Assembly (NCBI GenBank): GCA_020912385.1
Contig: CP087216.1
Span: forward strand, 1,116,001-1,180,000
DNA length: 64,000 bases
Direction: 5' to 3'
Source of the DNA: Neofusicoccum parvum
Lineage: Eukaryota; Ascomycota; Dothideomycetes; Botryosphaeriales; Botryosphaeriaceae
The notes below the pieces were generated by a model, which searched no databases, had not been told where the DNA came from, and saw nothing but the letters and a program-made list of their open reading frames with translations. A program made the position numbers and the translations under genes. The first letter of the stretch is position 1. Every line of letters starts with the position of its first letter. Of the stretch, positions 33,297 through 46,139 are shown piece by piece.

Positions 33297-36200
33297 ATGT
33301 CCCTAGACAGCGTTCGTTCGGGCGTGGAACGCGACAAACGCAATGAATTGCTGTAAGTCACGTTACCCGCGCATTTCACGGTCGCTCCTCGCGCCGCGCT
33401 GCTCTTTGCAGTGATGCGAAAAGGAAAAATCGCTCCTATTGGTTTATCGACGCGTCGTGGTGGAGATCTAGGCGTCGTGGTGCTAACTTGGGCGGGTCGC
33501 GCAGCAACATCGAGACATCGCGGAAGAGGAAGCTTCGGGAGCTCTACGCCATCACCTCGTGCATAAACGCAAACAACCCTCCCACCTTCACCTTCACCGA
33601 CCCGCCGACAGATGCTCGCGAGCTGCAGTTCCTTGAAGATAATGACATCACGAAGTATGTTTCAAAAAATTCCCTTGCTGATTGTTGAAATAATAATTTG
33701 GTCGCTGCATTACTGATGCAGACGCGCGACCTGCAGAGCACGGTACTTCAAGGAAGATACGCTTCCAGTTCCCACGCCCGCAAAACCAACTACAAAACCA
33801 TCCCAGCCCGCTCCCGTCCAATCTCATGTCCCTCCTCCCGTCTCCAAACCGTCTGCGCCCAGTGTGTCGGCGCTGCAGGATGCAGACGCTCCCGGAAGCC
33901 CACCCGCCGCCGCAACCCCACCAGCTCGCGCGTCGCCGCCAACTACCCAGGACGTCGAGAAGCCGCCAACGCCTGGCCCAGCACCCCCGCAACTTGCTGC
34001 AGCAGATGGTGTAAAGCCCGACTCTGCGCCACGCCCCGCAGAGAACCAGGTCGCGCCTAAGGCTTCTGCAGAAACGGTGGAGCCTAGGACCCCAGCACCA
34101 AAGCCAGTGCAGACACCAGCAACTGTTCCTGCGCCTCAAGTCCATTCCGGACCGCTCTCTGCTAAACCCAGGCGAAAATCCTCTGCTCTGGCCGACGGTT
34201 CCACCATCCTACCGGATCCTCAAACAATCGACCGTCCCGCCAGGAAACCTAGGACGATCCATCTGCCACCAAAGGAAGTGCAAGAGCAGCGTCTACGTGA
34301 AATACACACCGCACATGAGCGCGCGGCGCAACGGGAGAAGAGGGAAGAGGAACACCAAGCTACTACTACCACTAATGAGGCTATTAATGGAGAGGCTGCC
34401 TCATCGCCATCGTCCACGCTTGGACCGCATTCCGCAAACACTTCTCGAGCAGATCAGCACTCGCCCGCAACGAGCCCGGATGAAGAAACATCCCGTCACG
34501 ATGGCGCTTTCCCTGGTTCGCAACGTTCAGCCGCTGACAAGAATGGAGCTGCGGCAATGACGCCGCCTGACGTTACGCCAGACGCTCAATTGCGCTTTGA
34601 AGAGTCTGTCAGGCAGGCAAGAGATTCCCTGAAGGATGTGGATCCGAATATGGCCAAGGTCAGGAATCCCAGTCTAGCTGAACAAGCTTCCAAGCCTGTG
34701 CAGGAATCCAAGATGGCAAATGGAGTCGCAGCAAACCAAGATTCATTACCTCGAAATGCAGTTAACGGCATCGTCTCGGAGACTCCCAGCAAGCCCTCAA
34801 AGGACACATCCGATGCAAGGGGAATGAATAACAATACGAAGACGCGCACCTCCATTGATGGACAGTTTGCCGTACAGGACATAACGATGCAAGATGGGGA
34901 AACGCCGAAGACCAACAATGCCAAGCCTGGCTCTCTCAGACGTGATCCTGTTGATGCAACCCCTTCAGGAATCAAAGTGGCTAGAGTGTCAGATACTGTT
35001 TCCGATCTGCCTGCGACAACCATGCGCCCAACTTCCACGTCAGAGGGAATCCGGCCAACTTCTCTTCTCCTCCGCGGCCGCGAAGCTGAGTATCGTGATA
35101 GAGAAAAGGCAAAAGCTGCTGGCGTTATATTTGCGAAGCAAGATAATGCGCTCATGCTAAGAGGAGGGCAGGCTGTGAACAAGGCTTGGTCTGATCTCAA
35201 GGGGGCTGCGCAGGATCCCGACAAAGACTATTTGATCGGGATGTTCGACTTCCAAGCGCACTCCGGTCCGTTGTACTCATGCCGGGAGCTTCTTGATAAA
35301 GCTACGAAAACGATTTCGACGCAGAGCAAGTACGCGAGCATCCGGGAGCAGCAGGATTACAAGATTCTCAAACGCATCTACACTCTGCAACATGCCAACA
35401 GATGGTCGCTGCGACAAATAGAGAAATCGGCCGAACCACCTCGCCATGTCTCATTCCATGACAGCCTCCTCGCTCAGATGAAATGGATGCGAACGGATTT
35501 CAGGGAAGAACGCAGATGGAAGATGGCTGCTGCCCGGAATATGGCGGAATGGTGTGCCGAATGGGTTGCTTCATCCCCGGAAAAGCGTCGCTCATTGCAG
35601 GTTAAAGCTACGCGCCAGCCGGCTGCACCGCCACCTCCCGCGGATCCAATGGAGGAAGACATTCCATCGCCACCGGAACTTATTCCGTCCGGCGCCAACG
35701 AGACGGAAAGCGAATCCTTCCCAGAGGATGACGAACTCCCTATCAACCTTCGGTCATCAAACCCGCCTGCAGCTCTCTTTTCTCTTGGCTATGAGGATAT
35801 TGTGGCAAAGATTGACAACACGCCAATCAGCGAAAAGGTTCTTCAAGAATTACCTTCATACGAATCTAGGCTGAAGGGTTTCCCCTCTCCTTCCGTTCTG
35901 GCGCCGGTTCCAAATGATTCCGACATCATCCCTGTCTCACAGCTCATCACGGCCAAACTTGTGCCAAAGTCAACAGAGCCTCCAAGGAAACGAAGTAGAT
36001 ATGAGTACGAAGAGGAGGACGATTCGCTGGGCTACCCCTCCAAACGACCCACCTCGGAACGCTCGAATGCATCTACCCCGAGCCTCCGCTTCTCAAGAGT
36101 AGGCCTTCCTCCGGAGCAGACCGATGTCGCCCTGTTCCTTCCCGAAAACAAACATGTTCGTGACCGTTTGCACACTGGACACTCGTTCCGACCTCCCTCA

Positions 36201-38080
36201 GAGTTCCCGATGCCATCCACAGCTTTCTTCGAGTCCAGAATGCCGTCTCAGTGGCTCTGGGATGAAGACCAGAGATTACGTACACTTGTCAAAGAATATC
36301 AGTTCAACTGGTCATTGGTCGCCGCTTCTTTGGATCAACCATCCATATTTACATCGGGAGCCGAGCGGCGCACTCCATGGGAATGTTTCGAACGCTGGGT
36401 GCAGCTGGAAGGTCTGCCTGGTGAGATGGCTAAGACTCCTTATTTCCGAACGTACCAGTCTCGCCTGGAAGCTGCCCAGCGCACAGTTTCTGCGCAGTAT
36501 CAAGCTGCTCAGCAGCAAGCGCAGCAACAAGGACAAACCCCAGGGCAAATTCTAGGCACGCCAAGGCGCCGGACTGCTCAACCAATCCGCGTCGAGAGGC
36601 GTAAGGGTAACAGGTTCCTAGCATTGATTGATGCAATGAGAAAGCAGGCGAGGAAGCGTGAGACTGCTCAGCACAAACAACAAGAAGGTATTTCGATTCC
36701 CTATGAGGTTTACCAGTGATGAATGTTTACTGACAGTGTTTTCAGCTGCCAAAGCTGCTGCATTGAGGAAGGCTCATGAAACTGCTCCAGTCCGGAACAG
36801 CGTTCATACCCCTCAAGAATTCAGCAAGCTGAAGTATGACCGTGAGCAGAAGTTGGCAGAGAAACAGGAAGAGTATCGGCGGCAGGTGATGGCAGCCCAA
36901 AGGGTGAGTTCCCCTACACCCGACCTCGATCTTCACATGCTTACTGGTCTTTTAGAGTGCAATGGGCGCAAGACAGGGCCAGATACCCGGTCATCCTGGC
37001 ATGCCTGCCGGTATGGCGCAACAACGCAACGGTACTCCGAATGGTGCTCACGGTCAAATGCCCGGTCAGAACGGCCAGCTCCACCCTAACATGGGAATGC
37101 AAGGCCGGCCACATCCTGGACAAGGCATGCAAGGCAACATGCCAAATGGTGCCATGCCCGGAATGCCGATGGGCATGCCACAGGCTCAAATGCAGATGAA
37201 TATGCAGGGTCAACGACTACAGCCTCATCAAGTTCAAGACATGCGAATGGTCATGCAGCAAAGAAATTTGAACAACCTGACCCAACAGCAGCAACAATAC
37301 GTTTTGCAGCAGCAGCAACAACAAGCCCAGCAGATGAACCGAGCCAACAACATGTCTGGGGGTCATATGGGCGGTACAAGCAACAGCAGCAGCAACGGCA
37401 GCAACATGCAGAACCCTGCAATGCTCACGGCGAACATGGGTGCTCCAAAAGCCAATGGTGCCAACAACGGAAACATGAATGGGATACAAGGGTCTTCAGC
37501 ATCCCCACGTCTGGCTGCCCCGAGCCCTGCCACACCTCAACAGCCTCAAGCCCTCTCCAGCGGCCATGTCCCGCAGATCACGAACCTTACCCACGAGATC
37601 CAGCTCCAGCACCCAAACCTGTCCCAGGCCGAAGCCAGCCGCATCGCTGGGGACAGGATGAACCAGAAGCTGCAACAAAACGCCCGTCAAAATGCCCTCA
37701 ACGCCGCATCTGGCGCCGCCGGTGGAGGAGCCAACACCGCGCAACTAAGCCCCAGCCCGTACCAGCAGCATGCCGCCCTCGCCAGCGCAGGCGGCAGCTC
37801 CAGCCCGCCGAACCACAACGCACAACAGCAAGCGGCATACCAGCAGCAAATGCGACAGCAAATGATGCAGGGGCGCCCGCCTTCGGGCCAGCAAGGTAGC
37901 CCGAACTTGGGCTCCGTCCGTCCAGAGAGTCGTAGTGCGACGCCCCAGCAGAACGCACAGCTGCTGCAGCAGGGTCAACAGGGCCAGCATGGCAGCCCCA
38001 GTCGGAGCGGTCCGGGTGGCCAGCAGTCGGGGCACCAACAGCAGAGCCAAGGGCAACAAGGACAGCCAGGTAGTCGTTAG
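33297..38080 (+). CDS. vid21: Vid21/Eaf1, scaffold of the NuA4 histone acetyltransferase complex
   Basis: Five exons (33297..33352, 33505..33654, 33722..36687, 36746..36903, 36956..38080) encode about 1484 aa; introns are 152, 67, 58 and 52 nt. The short first exon (MSLDSVRSGVERDKRNEL) is joined to NIETSRKRKLRELYAI, the conserved N-terminal motif. An HSA helix (about residues 640-695; LLAQMKWMRTDFREERRWK) binds actin-related proteins. A SANT/Myb domain follows (about 905-965; WLWDEDQRLRTLVKEYQFNW). The last 350 residues are Gln/Met/Gly/Pro-rich and low in complexity. Eaf1 is the platform on which NuA4 acetylates histones H4 and H2A. The intron in the codon stretch after KQQEA is needed, since exon 3 otherwise stops at 36719. 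Confidence 0.93.
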
Positions 38081-39027
38081 CTTTTCGAGGTTCAAGAGCA
38101 GCTCATGAGCGTATTTACTTCTTCTGCTTCTGTAATTTTTCTTCACTCTTCTCTTTCACTCACGCATCGGCTGTCGCGTTGGCGCCGTCTTGTCGTGGTA
38201 CCAAGGAAGCTCTGGGCCCTTTTCCCCCTCTTCACAGCTCAACTGGTTGAATCGATAAGGGTTTGGGTATGTGACTGCAGCACGATGTTGAGAACGATCA
38301 CCTCAGGATACAGAGGCCATCGTTTATTCTTATCCCATCACAAGGGTTGACTGGGTGATTATCACGTTTTACAAGCGGGGACGGCGTTTCTTTTGGCTGC
38401 TGGGGTATGTGGGGCGACGGGTAGGTTGGTGGACGGAATGGACGAGGATTGGGATGGGTACGGATAGTACGGGCAACGGTTTTATCTTGATTATAGCGCC
38501 TCCTTTTATCATGTAACCTGCACGATTAGCGATTAGCTCGCGTCCTTCTGTTCCTGTCAACAGCGCGTTTTTGGGCGATTTCACAAGAGACGACTTCTTT
38601 TTCTCCACTTCTCTCCCCCGACAAAAAAAGATACGGGTCTATGTTTACTGATGACAATGAAAATACCTGGCTTGGTGAGAGCCTTTTCTCGATTGATTTT
38701 GGGCTTCTGTAGTAGCGTGGGTTCTTTTGAGCTTGCGTGCCGTGAATCTTTGGTACAATCGCGTCAAGATCCGTCATATGTTGAGGTAGGTGGCTCGCAA
38801 AGCTCCCGTTTCCCTCTTCGTTTTGGGGTATCTGACACTTCCTCCCCTCCTATTCCTCTCCGAGGCTTGACAGAGCCACAATTTGGCAATGACTCTGTTT
38901 GTTTCTCAACGAAGCCAAGGGTCTGCACCGACGCAACCTCTTGTGCTTTGTTATGCAGATTGTGAATATTAATGCTTGATATCTTGCTTTCCGTTGTTGC
39001 TGCTTTTTTTTTTTTGGACTCCTCTCT
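38081..39027. other. Convergent 3' intergenic region
   Basis: 947 bases between the converging ends of Vid21 and EMC2, T-rich with a homopolymer T run at about 39004-39015. No gene seen. Confidence 0.5.
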
Positions 39028-40187
39028 TCATTTAGGCACCGCCTGCACATCCCTATCCAGCAATTCTCGCCCAGCGATCAGCTCGGACTGGTCGTAGTCC
39101 CACCCGGCTTCGCCGGAGCCGCTGCGCCGCACGATCTCCGCCAGCTTGGACGTCGCCAGCTCGTGCAGACGCTCGACAGTCACGACAGCTGGAGGAGCGA
39201 GGTCTCCTGCGGCGTCAGTGACTGCTTGTTTGCTGGAGGTTTTGGGAATGAGTTCGAGGAGCTTCTTGGTGGTCTGTTCAAGAATAACGTGTTAGTGATG
39301 GTGATTTTAAAATTGTTGACGATTGTACGAAAAGATTGGAACGCACGAGCTTGAGACCGTAGTAGCCACGCAGGTAGTTGTCGCACAGCTCGATGCTGCG
39401 GCAGAAACGCCGCATACTCTCGCTCAGAGTCTTGAGGACGTTGCCGTCCGATCCGCTGGCCGCCGTGGCCGAGATGTAAAGCAGCTCGCCCATCCGCGCA
39501 TGGACGTTCCAGGCGAAAGGAGTGATGACTAGAACTTCTTCGAGGCTAAATATGGCTTGCGAGTACATGCCCTGGCTGAGGTAGAGGTCGGAGAGCTCGG
39601 CCCAGGACTCGGCGTCTGTGGGCGAGAAGTCGAGGAGGTCGACCAGCGCGGAGATGGCGTCGGTTGTGCGGCCCATAGAGCGGAGGAGAGCGACTTTGCG
39701 CTTGCGGAGCGGCTGTTCCAAATGGAAGCTGTCAGTCATCATCCACCATGATATCCCCAGGGTTCAAGCCGAGACCAGCCATGCTCATCCGGGCGGAACG
39801 TGGAACGCTTACCAGGCTTGTGGGATCCTCCTTCAAAACTCGCTCCAGCTCCTCGAGGATCCGACGCAGGTCCTTATCATCCGCGACGGCGCTCTCGTAC
39901 ATGAAGCGCAGGGCGACGACGCGCTGGTTGTCTTCGCCGAAGCGGGCCTTCAGCCGGTCAAGGCATTGGCGCGCCGACTTGTCATCGCCAGTGCGAAGGC
40001 ATGATAGCAGCAGGCTCTCGTAGGATGCCCACGTTTCTTGTGTCTCGCTTGACGTCAGGAGTGACAGCGGCCACGGTAGGGATGAGGTTGTCGAGGTTGC
40101 GAGAATGCGCGGTGCCAGCTGCGAGAGGCGCAGCGCAGATGCCGGGGGCAGATTGGGCGGCGGGTGGACAAGATCGGTGGTCGACAT
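39028..40187 (-). CDS. emc2: ER membrane protein complex subunit 2 (EMC2)
   Basis: Three exons (39028..39273, 39347..39712, 39813..40187) encode about 328 aa; introns are 73 and 100 nt. The protein is built of TPR helices: LLLSCLRTGDDKSARQCLDR, RILEELERVLKEDPTSL joined to PLRKRKVALLRSMGR, then SWAELSDLYLSQGMYSQAIF, which match the EMC2/TTC35 core. EMC2 is the cytosolic TPR arch of the complex that inserts tail-anchored and multipass proteins into the ER membrane. Introns fall at phase 0 positions, with GTAAGC and GTGCGT donors. It diverges from AP-3 delta. Confidence 0.93.
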
Positions 40188-40692
40188 AGCGGGCAGCGGA
40201 GAGTGTTCCTCGCTACAGGTGTGTAAGGAGGGAGAGCGGTCGTTCCGGATTGGTGTAGGAGAGGTCTGTAGCTAGAGGTGTTCGTGATAGGTAGCTTGTA
40301 GAGGGCAGGGATCGCCGAGCGCCGGCGGTGGCCAGCTGGACAGTGCAAGCTCCGCAGCGCATACGGCAATGACTAATTTTCACCGCGCTGGGGTCGGCGG
40401 TTCTGCGAGTCGCGCGCCGACGCCCGACATCGTCATGATCTCGCCGTCCGCGGGGACCACACCGCGCACGAACAACCCGTGCCCGCCGAGCGCGCCCCAG
40501 GACCCTGTCTTACCACGAAACACAAAACGAGCGCGCCGGCCAAATTTCGTCCAGATGCTCGCGCAGAGCCGATGATGTCGCTGAACGGTCTCCACCGCCG
40601 CCCTCGACCACCCGCCCCGCTATCGTGAATCGAAGACGCGTCCGCTCTAGAGAGCTCGTACCCGCTCCAGCGAAAGTCGACAAGCCGCCAAA
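40188..40692. promoter_or_regulatory. Bidirectional promoter, EMC2 / AP-3 delta
   Basis: 505 bases between the start codons. No TATA or clear CCAAT motif. Short open frames here cross both strands and are not supported. Confidence 0.5.
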
Positions 40693-43600
40693 ATGTTCGT
40701 CGCACCCAGCGCTCCCAGCGCCGCAGCAGCAAAAATGTCGCTGACACGGTGCTATCTTCCAGGTTCGAGAAATCGCTGTACGACCTCATCAGAGGTCTGC
40801 GCAACCACAAGGGCAATGAGAGGGCATACATCCAGGAAAGCCTGCGGGAGTGCCGCAAGGAGATCAAGGGCTCGGACATGGGTTAGTCTACAAGCGATCC
40901 CGGGCGTTGGAAGTACTGCTTGTCATGCTGGACTTTGGTTGCTGAAGCAGGAGTTGCTGCAGATTTGAAGGCCACGGCCCTGCTCAAGCTCACGTACCTC
41001 GAGATGTTCGGCCATGATATGTCCTGGGCTTCGTTTAACGTGCTAGAGGTCATGTCCTCTCCGAAATACCCTCAAAAAAAGGTTGGATATCTGGCTGCTG
41101 TGCAGAGCTTCAGGCCAGACACGGAGGTCTTGATGCTTGCGGAGAACTTGCTCAAGAAGGTACGCCAGGCTTGGACATGAGTTGCGAGGAATTGCGGCGC
41201 TCATAATGCTGTAGGATCTAAGCTCTCCTCAACCGACGACGATAACACTGCCTTTGACGGCTATCCCCCATGTCATAAACCCATCGATGGCCAACTCCCT
41301 CCTCTCCGATCTGCTACCACGACTCACGCATTCGCATGCCTCTATACGCAAGAAGACTATTGTGACGCTCTACCGACTGGCTCTAGTCTACCCCGAGACA
41401 TTAAGACCTGCATGGCCGAGGATCAAGGAGAGATTGCTTGACGACGATGAAGACCCGAGCGTGACGGCCGCAATCATCAATGTGGTTTGCGAGCTTGGCT
41501 GGAGAAGGCCGCAGGACTTTTTGCCACTTGCACCAAGGCTGTTCGACCTTCTCGTCCAGGGCGGTAACAACTGGATGGCCATCAAGATCATCAAGCTCGT
41601 GAGTATTGCTTTGTAAATGGAGAATGTGGAGCTGAGACAGCGTAGTTTGCTACCTTGACACCTCTCGAACCCCGCCTCATCAAGAAACTCCTTCCACCTC
41701 TCACGTCCATTATCAAGACTACCCCTGCCATGTCACTTTTGTACGAGTGCATCAACGGCATTATACAAGGTGGCATCCTTGAAGGAGCTGAGGGTACTAC
41801 AGAGGGCGAAGAAATAGCCCGTCTGTGTGTAGGCAAGCTTCGAGGGATGTTGGTCGTTGAAGGAGATCCCAACCGTGAGTCATGCGATCACATTCGAATA
41901 GCGTCTCTTCAAAGTTAACAGAAGCAGTGAAATACGTTGCCTTGCTCGCTTTTGAAAAGATTGTCCGATCTCACCCGCATCTGGTGTCTCTACACCAAGA
42001 TGTCATTCTGGAATGCATCGACGATCCGGACATTTCAATTAGGTCTCAAGCACTTGGGCTTGTTGTCGGCATGGTCAACCCCGACAACCTTACCATCATC
42101 GTTGGAAGGCTTATTAGGCAACTTCGGAACGCACCTAGAGCATCCGCACTTGATGACCCTACGAATGACCGAGGCTTTCATGAGGGCGTCATGCCAGCAG
42201 CAGATCCGTCCGATGATGAGGCCGAGGAATCCCTCCGTCGACACGAGAAGAAAATGGACCAGCCTCCGCCGCTTCCAGAGGACTACCGCATCAAGGTCAT
42301 TAAGGGCATTCTTGAGATGTGTTCTCGAGACATGTACGCCAACATCAATGATTTCGATTGGTACATCGACGTCTTGGTCCAGTTAGTCCGCGTATCGCCC
42401 TCAGCGAGCTCAGCGTTGTTGGACGACGATATGCCTGAGTCTGATGGCACTTCCATGGGCGACAAGGATGACGTTTCTTTTGAAATCGGAAGAGAGCTTC
42501 AAAATGTTGCAGTTCGTGTCAAGGCTGTCCGGCCGGAGGCCACGGAAGCTGCGCAGTCCCTCGTCCTCGTTGACCGTAGAGAACAAATGTTCCCCTCGTC
42601 TGGCAATGGCGGACAAGGTGTGCTCGGCGCTGCTGCTTGGATAGTGGGTGAATATGCATCACTTCTAACGAACCCGGAAGGGGTGCTCAACTCTCTTATG
42701 CATTCCTCATCAGCCCTTCTCCCGAACCACATCCTGGCGGTCTATATCCAGGCCGTTCCAAAGGTTTTCTCTTCTCTTTCTTCGGACGAGCAGACTTCGT
42801 GGACCTCTGAGCGCAAGTCAACCATGGTCCTTCTCATGGCCAGGATCATCCACTTCTTGGAACCATTAGCCATGCATCCAAACCTTGAGGTCCAAGAAAG
42901 AGCGGTGGAATATTTGGAGTTGATGAGACTTGCTTCCGAAGCGGCATCCGGACAGGAAGCTGGTTTCCGAGATGGTGAATTCGTGGACCCTCCGTTGCTG
43001 CTGACCCAGGCAATTCCTTCCTTGTTTACAGGCTTCGAGCTCAACCCGGTAGCCCTCGGCGCTCAAAAGAAGGTGCCTATTCCTGATGAGTTGGACCTAG
43101 ACACGCCCATCAATGCGGATCTGCCGAATGTTTTGCGGAAGGCAGACTACGACTCCTATATGGAGCCAGATGAGGATGATGTCTATCAGTTCTACAACCA
43201 GCGAGCTGCAGCCTATGTTCCCCCATCAGAGGCAGCTGCTGATCGTCTTGACTTACCCGAGGCGGAACCCAAGTCTTACCAGGCCAGCGCTGAGGAAGAA
43301 TACCTGGACCCGGACATCGTCGCAAGAAGGAAGGCAGAACGTAGAGCAAGGAACAAGGATGATCCCTTCTACATCCCCACAGACAATGAGTCTGGAAGGT
43401 CAACACCGCTTCACAACTTGCTCAAGACCAACAATGGCGATGATCTTGACATCGACTCAATACCAATCATGGACCTGGACTTGGAGACGAGGGAACGTCT
43501 CGGCGGAGAGCAGAGGTCACGGTCGGACCAGTCGGTGCCGCAGCAGAGGCGGAAAGTCCGAAAGAACTTTGAGATTCTTGTGGACGAGAATCTTGGGCCT

Positions 43601-44173
43601 GACGAAGGCGGGCAAGCGTCCGACTCATCACGCCCTGAGCTCGCCCGGCCGACGCAAACGAAGGGCAAGAAGTCTCTCCTCGAGGTCGACTCCACTGGGC
43701 TCGCGGCCCTGTCCCTTGAGGAAACGGGCAACAGCAAGCTCGACATGGAGCGGCGTGAGGCTGAAGAAGCAGAGATGGCGAAGGCTCTGAAGGAGGTAGA
43801 AAGGCTGAGATTAGAGATGCAGCGGGCAAGTGAGCGGATCCAGGCAAAGGATGTTCCGCCCGAAGGGCAGCTGGTCAAGAGAAAGAAGAAGAAGGCCAAG
43901 AAGGAAGTCAAAGGCGAGCCCGCGGCAGCTCCGGCAGCAGAAGAGAGCCAGAAAGCTGCTGGCGAGGGCGAGGGCGAGGGCGAGGGCGAGGGCGCGGCGA
44001 CGGCTGTCAAGAAGAAAAAGAAGAAGGCCAAGAAGCAGGAGGACGGCGCTGCAGCGGAGGGAGCGGGCGGCGACGACGGTGCAGCGCCCGAAGCCAGGCC
44101 CAAGAAGAAAAAGAAGAGGAGGCCGGTGCTGCTCGACGACGCAGAAGGCGGGGCGGAGGCAAGCGTGGGATAG
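40693..44173 (+). CDS. apl5: AP-3 complex subunit delta
   Basis: Six exons (40693..40694, 40763..40881, 40963..41159, 41215..41598, 41646..41874, 41928..44173) encode about 1058 aa. The adaptin trunk starts MFEKSLYDLIRGLRNHKGN, the fixed N-terminus of the family, and continues through LKATALLKLTYLEMFGHDMS and FRPDTEVLMLAENLLKK. To obtain this start, the ATG at 40693 must be cut after AT, with an intron from GTTCGT (40695) to TTCCAG (40762) supplying the G; no other in-frame ATG exists before the stop at 40626. The hinge is charged; the C-terminus carries GE repeats and Lys clusters (KRKKKKAKK and similar). AP-3 sorts cargo from the Golgi or endosome to the vacuole. Confidence 0.92.
43964..43993 (+). 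repeat. Five copies of GAGGGC coding Glu-Gly repeats
   Basis: Five perfect hexamers in the C-terminal hinge of AP-3 delta, giving alternating Glu and Gly between two Lys-rich clusters. In frame. Confidence 0.9.
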
Positions 44174-44470
44174 CGGCAGGCGCGCAGAGGTAACTGCTGG
44201 GCTCGCCCGAATAGTATAAATTGCATGCGGGCTGTGTGATGTGCGGTGCGCGAGTGCAACGGCGCACAGGTGATCTCCACGCGATGTGAGGACGCAGGCG
44301 CCAGGCCAGGGAACGGGAGCTTGAAACGTGGCCGGGCGTGGTCCGAGCTTGCTCGCACAGATAGCAGTGCCCGGCCCACGGTCAAAACGACAATCCGCCC
44401 ACCTCTCCTGCCGCAAGCTGGCCAGACATTTTCTTGCTCGCAGCCGCCGCGCCCTGCACCCGCTCTCACC
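44174..44470 (+). promoter_or_regulatory. Promoter of the sphingolipid C9-methyltransferase
   Basis: 297 bases between AP-3 delta and the next start codon. TATAAA at 44215-44220, about 255 bases before the ATG, is a possible TATA box; the DNA then becomes pyrimidine-rich up to the ATG. Confidence 0.45.
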
Positions 44471-46139
44471 ATGGCGGACACCAGCAAGGCCACGTCGGAG
44501 GAGTCCTTCGAGTTCATCGAGACTCCTCCTGCCCTCACTCCGCCGCCCGCCGAAAACTACGGTGTGCGCACCACCGACGTGAGCAGCCCCCCAGCCCGCC
44601 CAACGCGCCGCCCCCGAGCCATTGGCTCCCCAGACGCCATCTCCAGCTGACTCCTGCCGTGTCTCTACAGTACCCGACCATCAAGAACGCCCCTCTGCCG
44701 GCCGATGGCCCGGGCAGCGACAGCTTCAACAACAACATCCTGTTCGCTCTGCTCGGCGGCATTCCGCTCTACTTTACCTTCAAGGTTGGCGGCGGCATCA
44801 AGACATGGATCTTCTTCGCCATCCTGTGCGCCATCCCCATCCTGATGGCCTTCTGGACCGTCGCCTCGACCTTTGGCCCGCGCAAGAACGAGAAGGCCCG
44901 CTACCCGGGCAAGCCCGTCGAGCACTACATCAAGTTCCACAACGAGGAGGACCGCGACAAGTACTACGGCAAGAACAAGATCCCCATGCACACCTTCCAC
45001 GAGAAGTACTTCGACGGCGAGGTCGACTTCAAGGGCGACTGCCTTGAGATCCTGGAGTACCGCCACGACTGGGCCAACTTCAAGTTCACCTGGGGCCTGT
45101 TTGTCTACTTCCTGACTGGCATGATGCCCGAGGTCATCCTGCACACCCGCTCCCAGGGTAAGTTTCTGCTTGTGCTGCTTTGCTCCGCCCTGTACTGACA
45201 CGATCCGCAGACGAGGAGCAGGTCCGTGACCACTACGACCGTGGTGATGACTTCTATGCCTGGTTCCTTGGCCCGCGCATGATCTACACCTCTGGCATCA
45301 TCTCCAACATCAACGAGGAGGAGTCTCTTGAGCAGCTCCAGGACAACAAGCTCGCCATCGTGTGCGAGAAGATTGACCTGAAGCCTGGCGAGCGCATGCT
45401 TGACCTTGGTTGCGGCTGGGGTACTCTTGCCAAGTTCGCCTCGGTCAACCGTGGTGCTCACGTCACCGGTATTACCCTCGGAAAGAACCAGACTGCCTGG
45501 GGTAACGCTGGCCTTCGCCGTGCCGGTGTTCCCGAAGAGCAGAGTCGCATTCTGTGCATGGACTACCGCGACACCCCTGTCCCTGAGGGCCGCTACAACA
45601 AAATCACTTGTCTGGAGATGGCTGAGCACGTCGGTGTCCGTCACTTCTCTACCTTCCTCGGCCAGGTCCGCGACATGCTCGACGACGATGGTATTTTCTT
45701 CCTTCAGATTGCTGGTCTCCGTAAGGCGTGGCAGTACGAGGACCTCATCTGGGGTTTGTTCATGAACAAGTATGTCTTCCCCGGCGCTGACGCCTCCACT
45801 CCCCTCGGCTTCGTCGTCGACCGTCTTGAGGGCGCTGGCTTTGAGGTCAAGCACATCGACACTATTGGCGTCCACTACTCGGCCACTCTCTGGCGCTGGT
45901 ACCGTAACTGGATGGCCAACCGCGACAAGGTTGAGGCCAAGTACGGCAAGCGCTGGTTTAGGGTTTGGGAGTACTTCCTTGCCTACTCCACCATTATCTC
46001 CCGCCAGGGTGGTGCCACTTGCTTCCAGATCACCCTCGTCAAGAACATCAACTCCACCCACCGCATTGAGGGTATCGACACCCAGTACAACCTCTCGGGT
46101 GCGCTCAAGGCCTTCCATGCCAAGGGCAAGCTCGCGTAA
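44471..46139 (+). CDS. Sphingolipid C9-methyltransferase
   Basis: Exons 44471..44578, 44671..45157 and 45211..46139 encode about 507 aa; introns are 92 and 53 nt. Two transmembrane helices near residues 50-95 (NNILFALLGGIPLYFTF, then FFAILCAIPILMAFW) precede a cyclopropane-synthase-like methyltransferase. The SAM site LDLGCGWGTLAKFA is near residue 260, followed by GITLGKNQ and the conserved CLEMAEHVG. The enzyme methylates carbon 9 of the 4,8-sphingadienine base of fungal glucosylceramides, in the ER or Golgi membrane, using SAM; this affects growth polarity and defensin sensitivity in fungi where it was studied. Codon use is strongly biased to C-ending codons, as in highly expressed genes. 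Confidence 0.95.

Noticed and set aside
40735..40968. Alternative start ATG 40735 or unspliced ATG 40693 for AP-3 delta
   Set aside because: Both read a frame without adaptin resemblance and without connection to the next exon.
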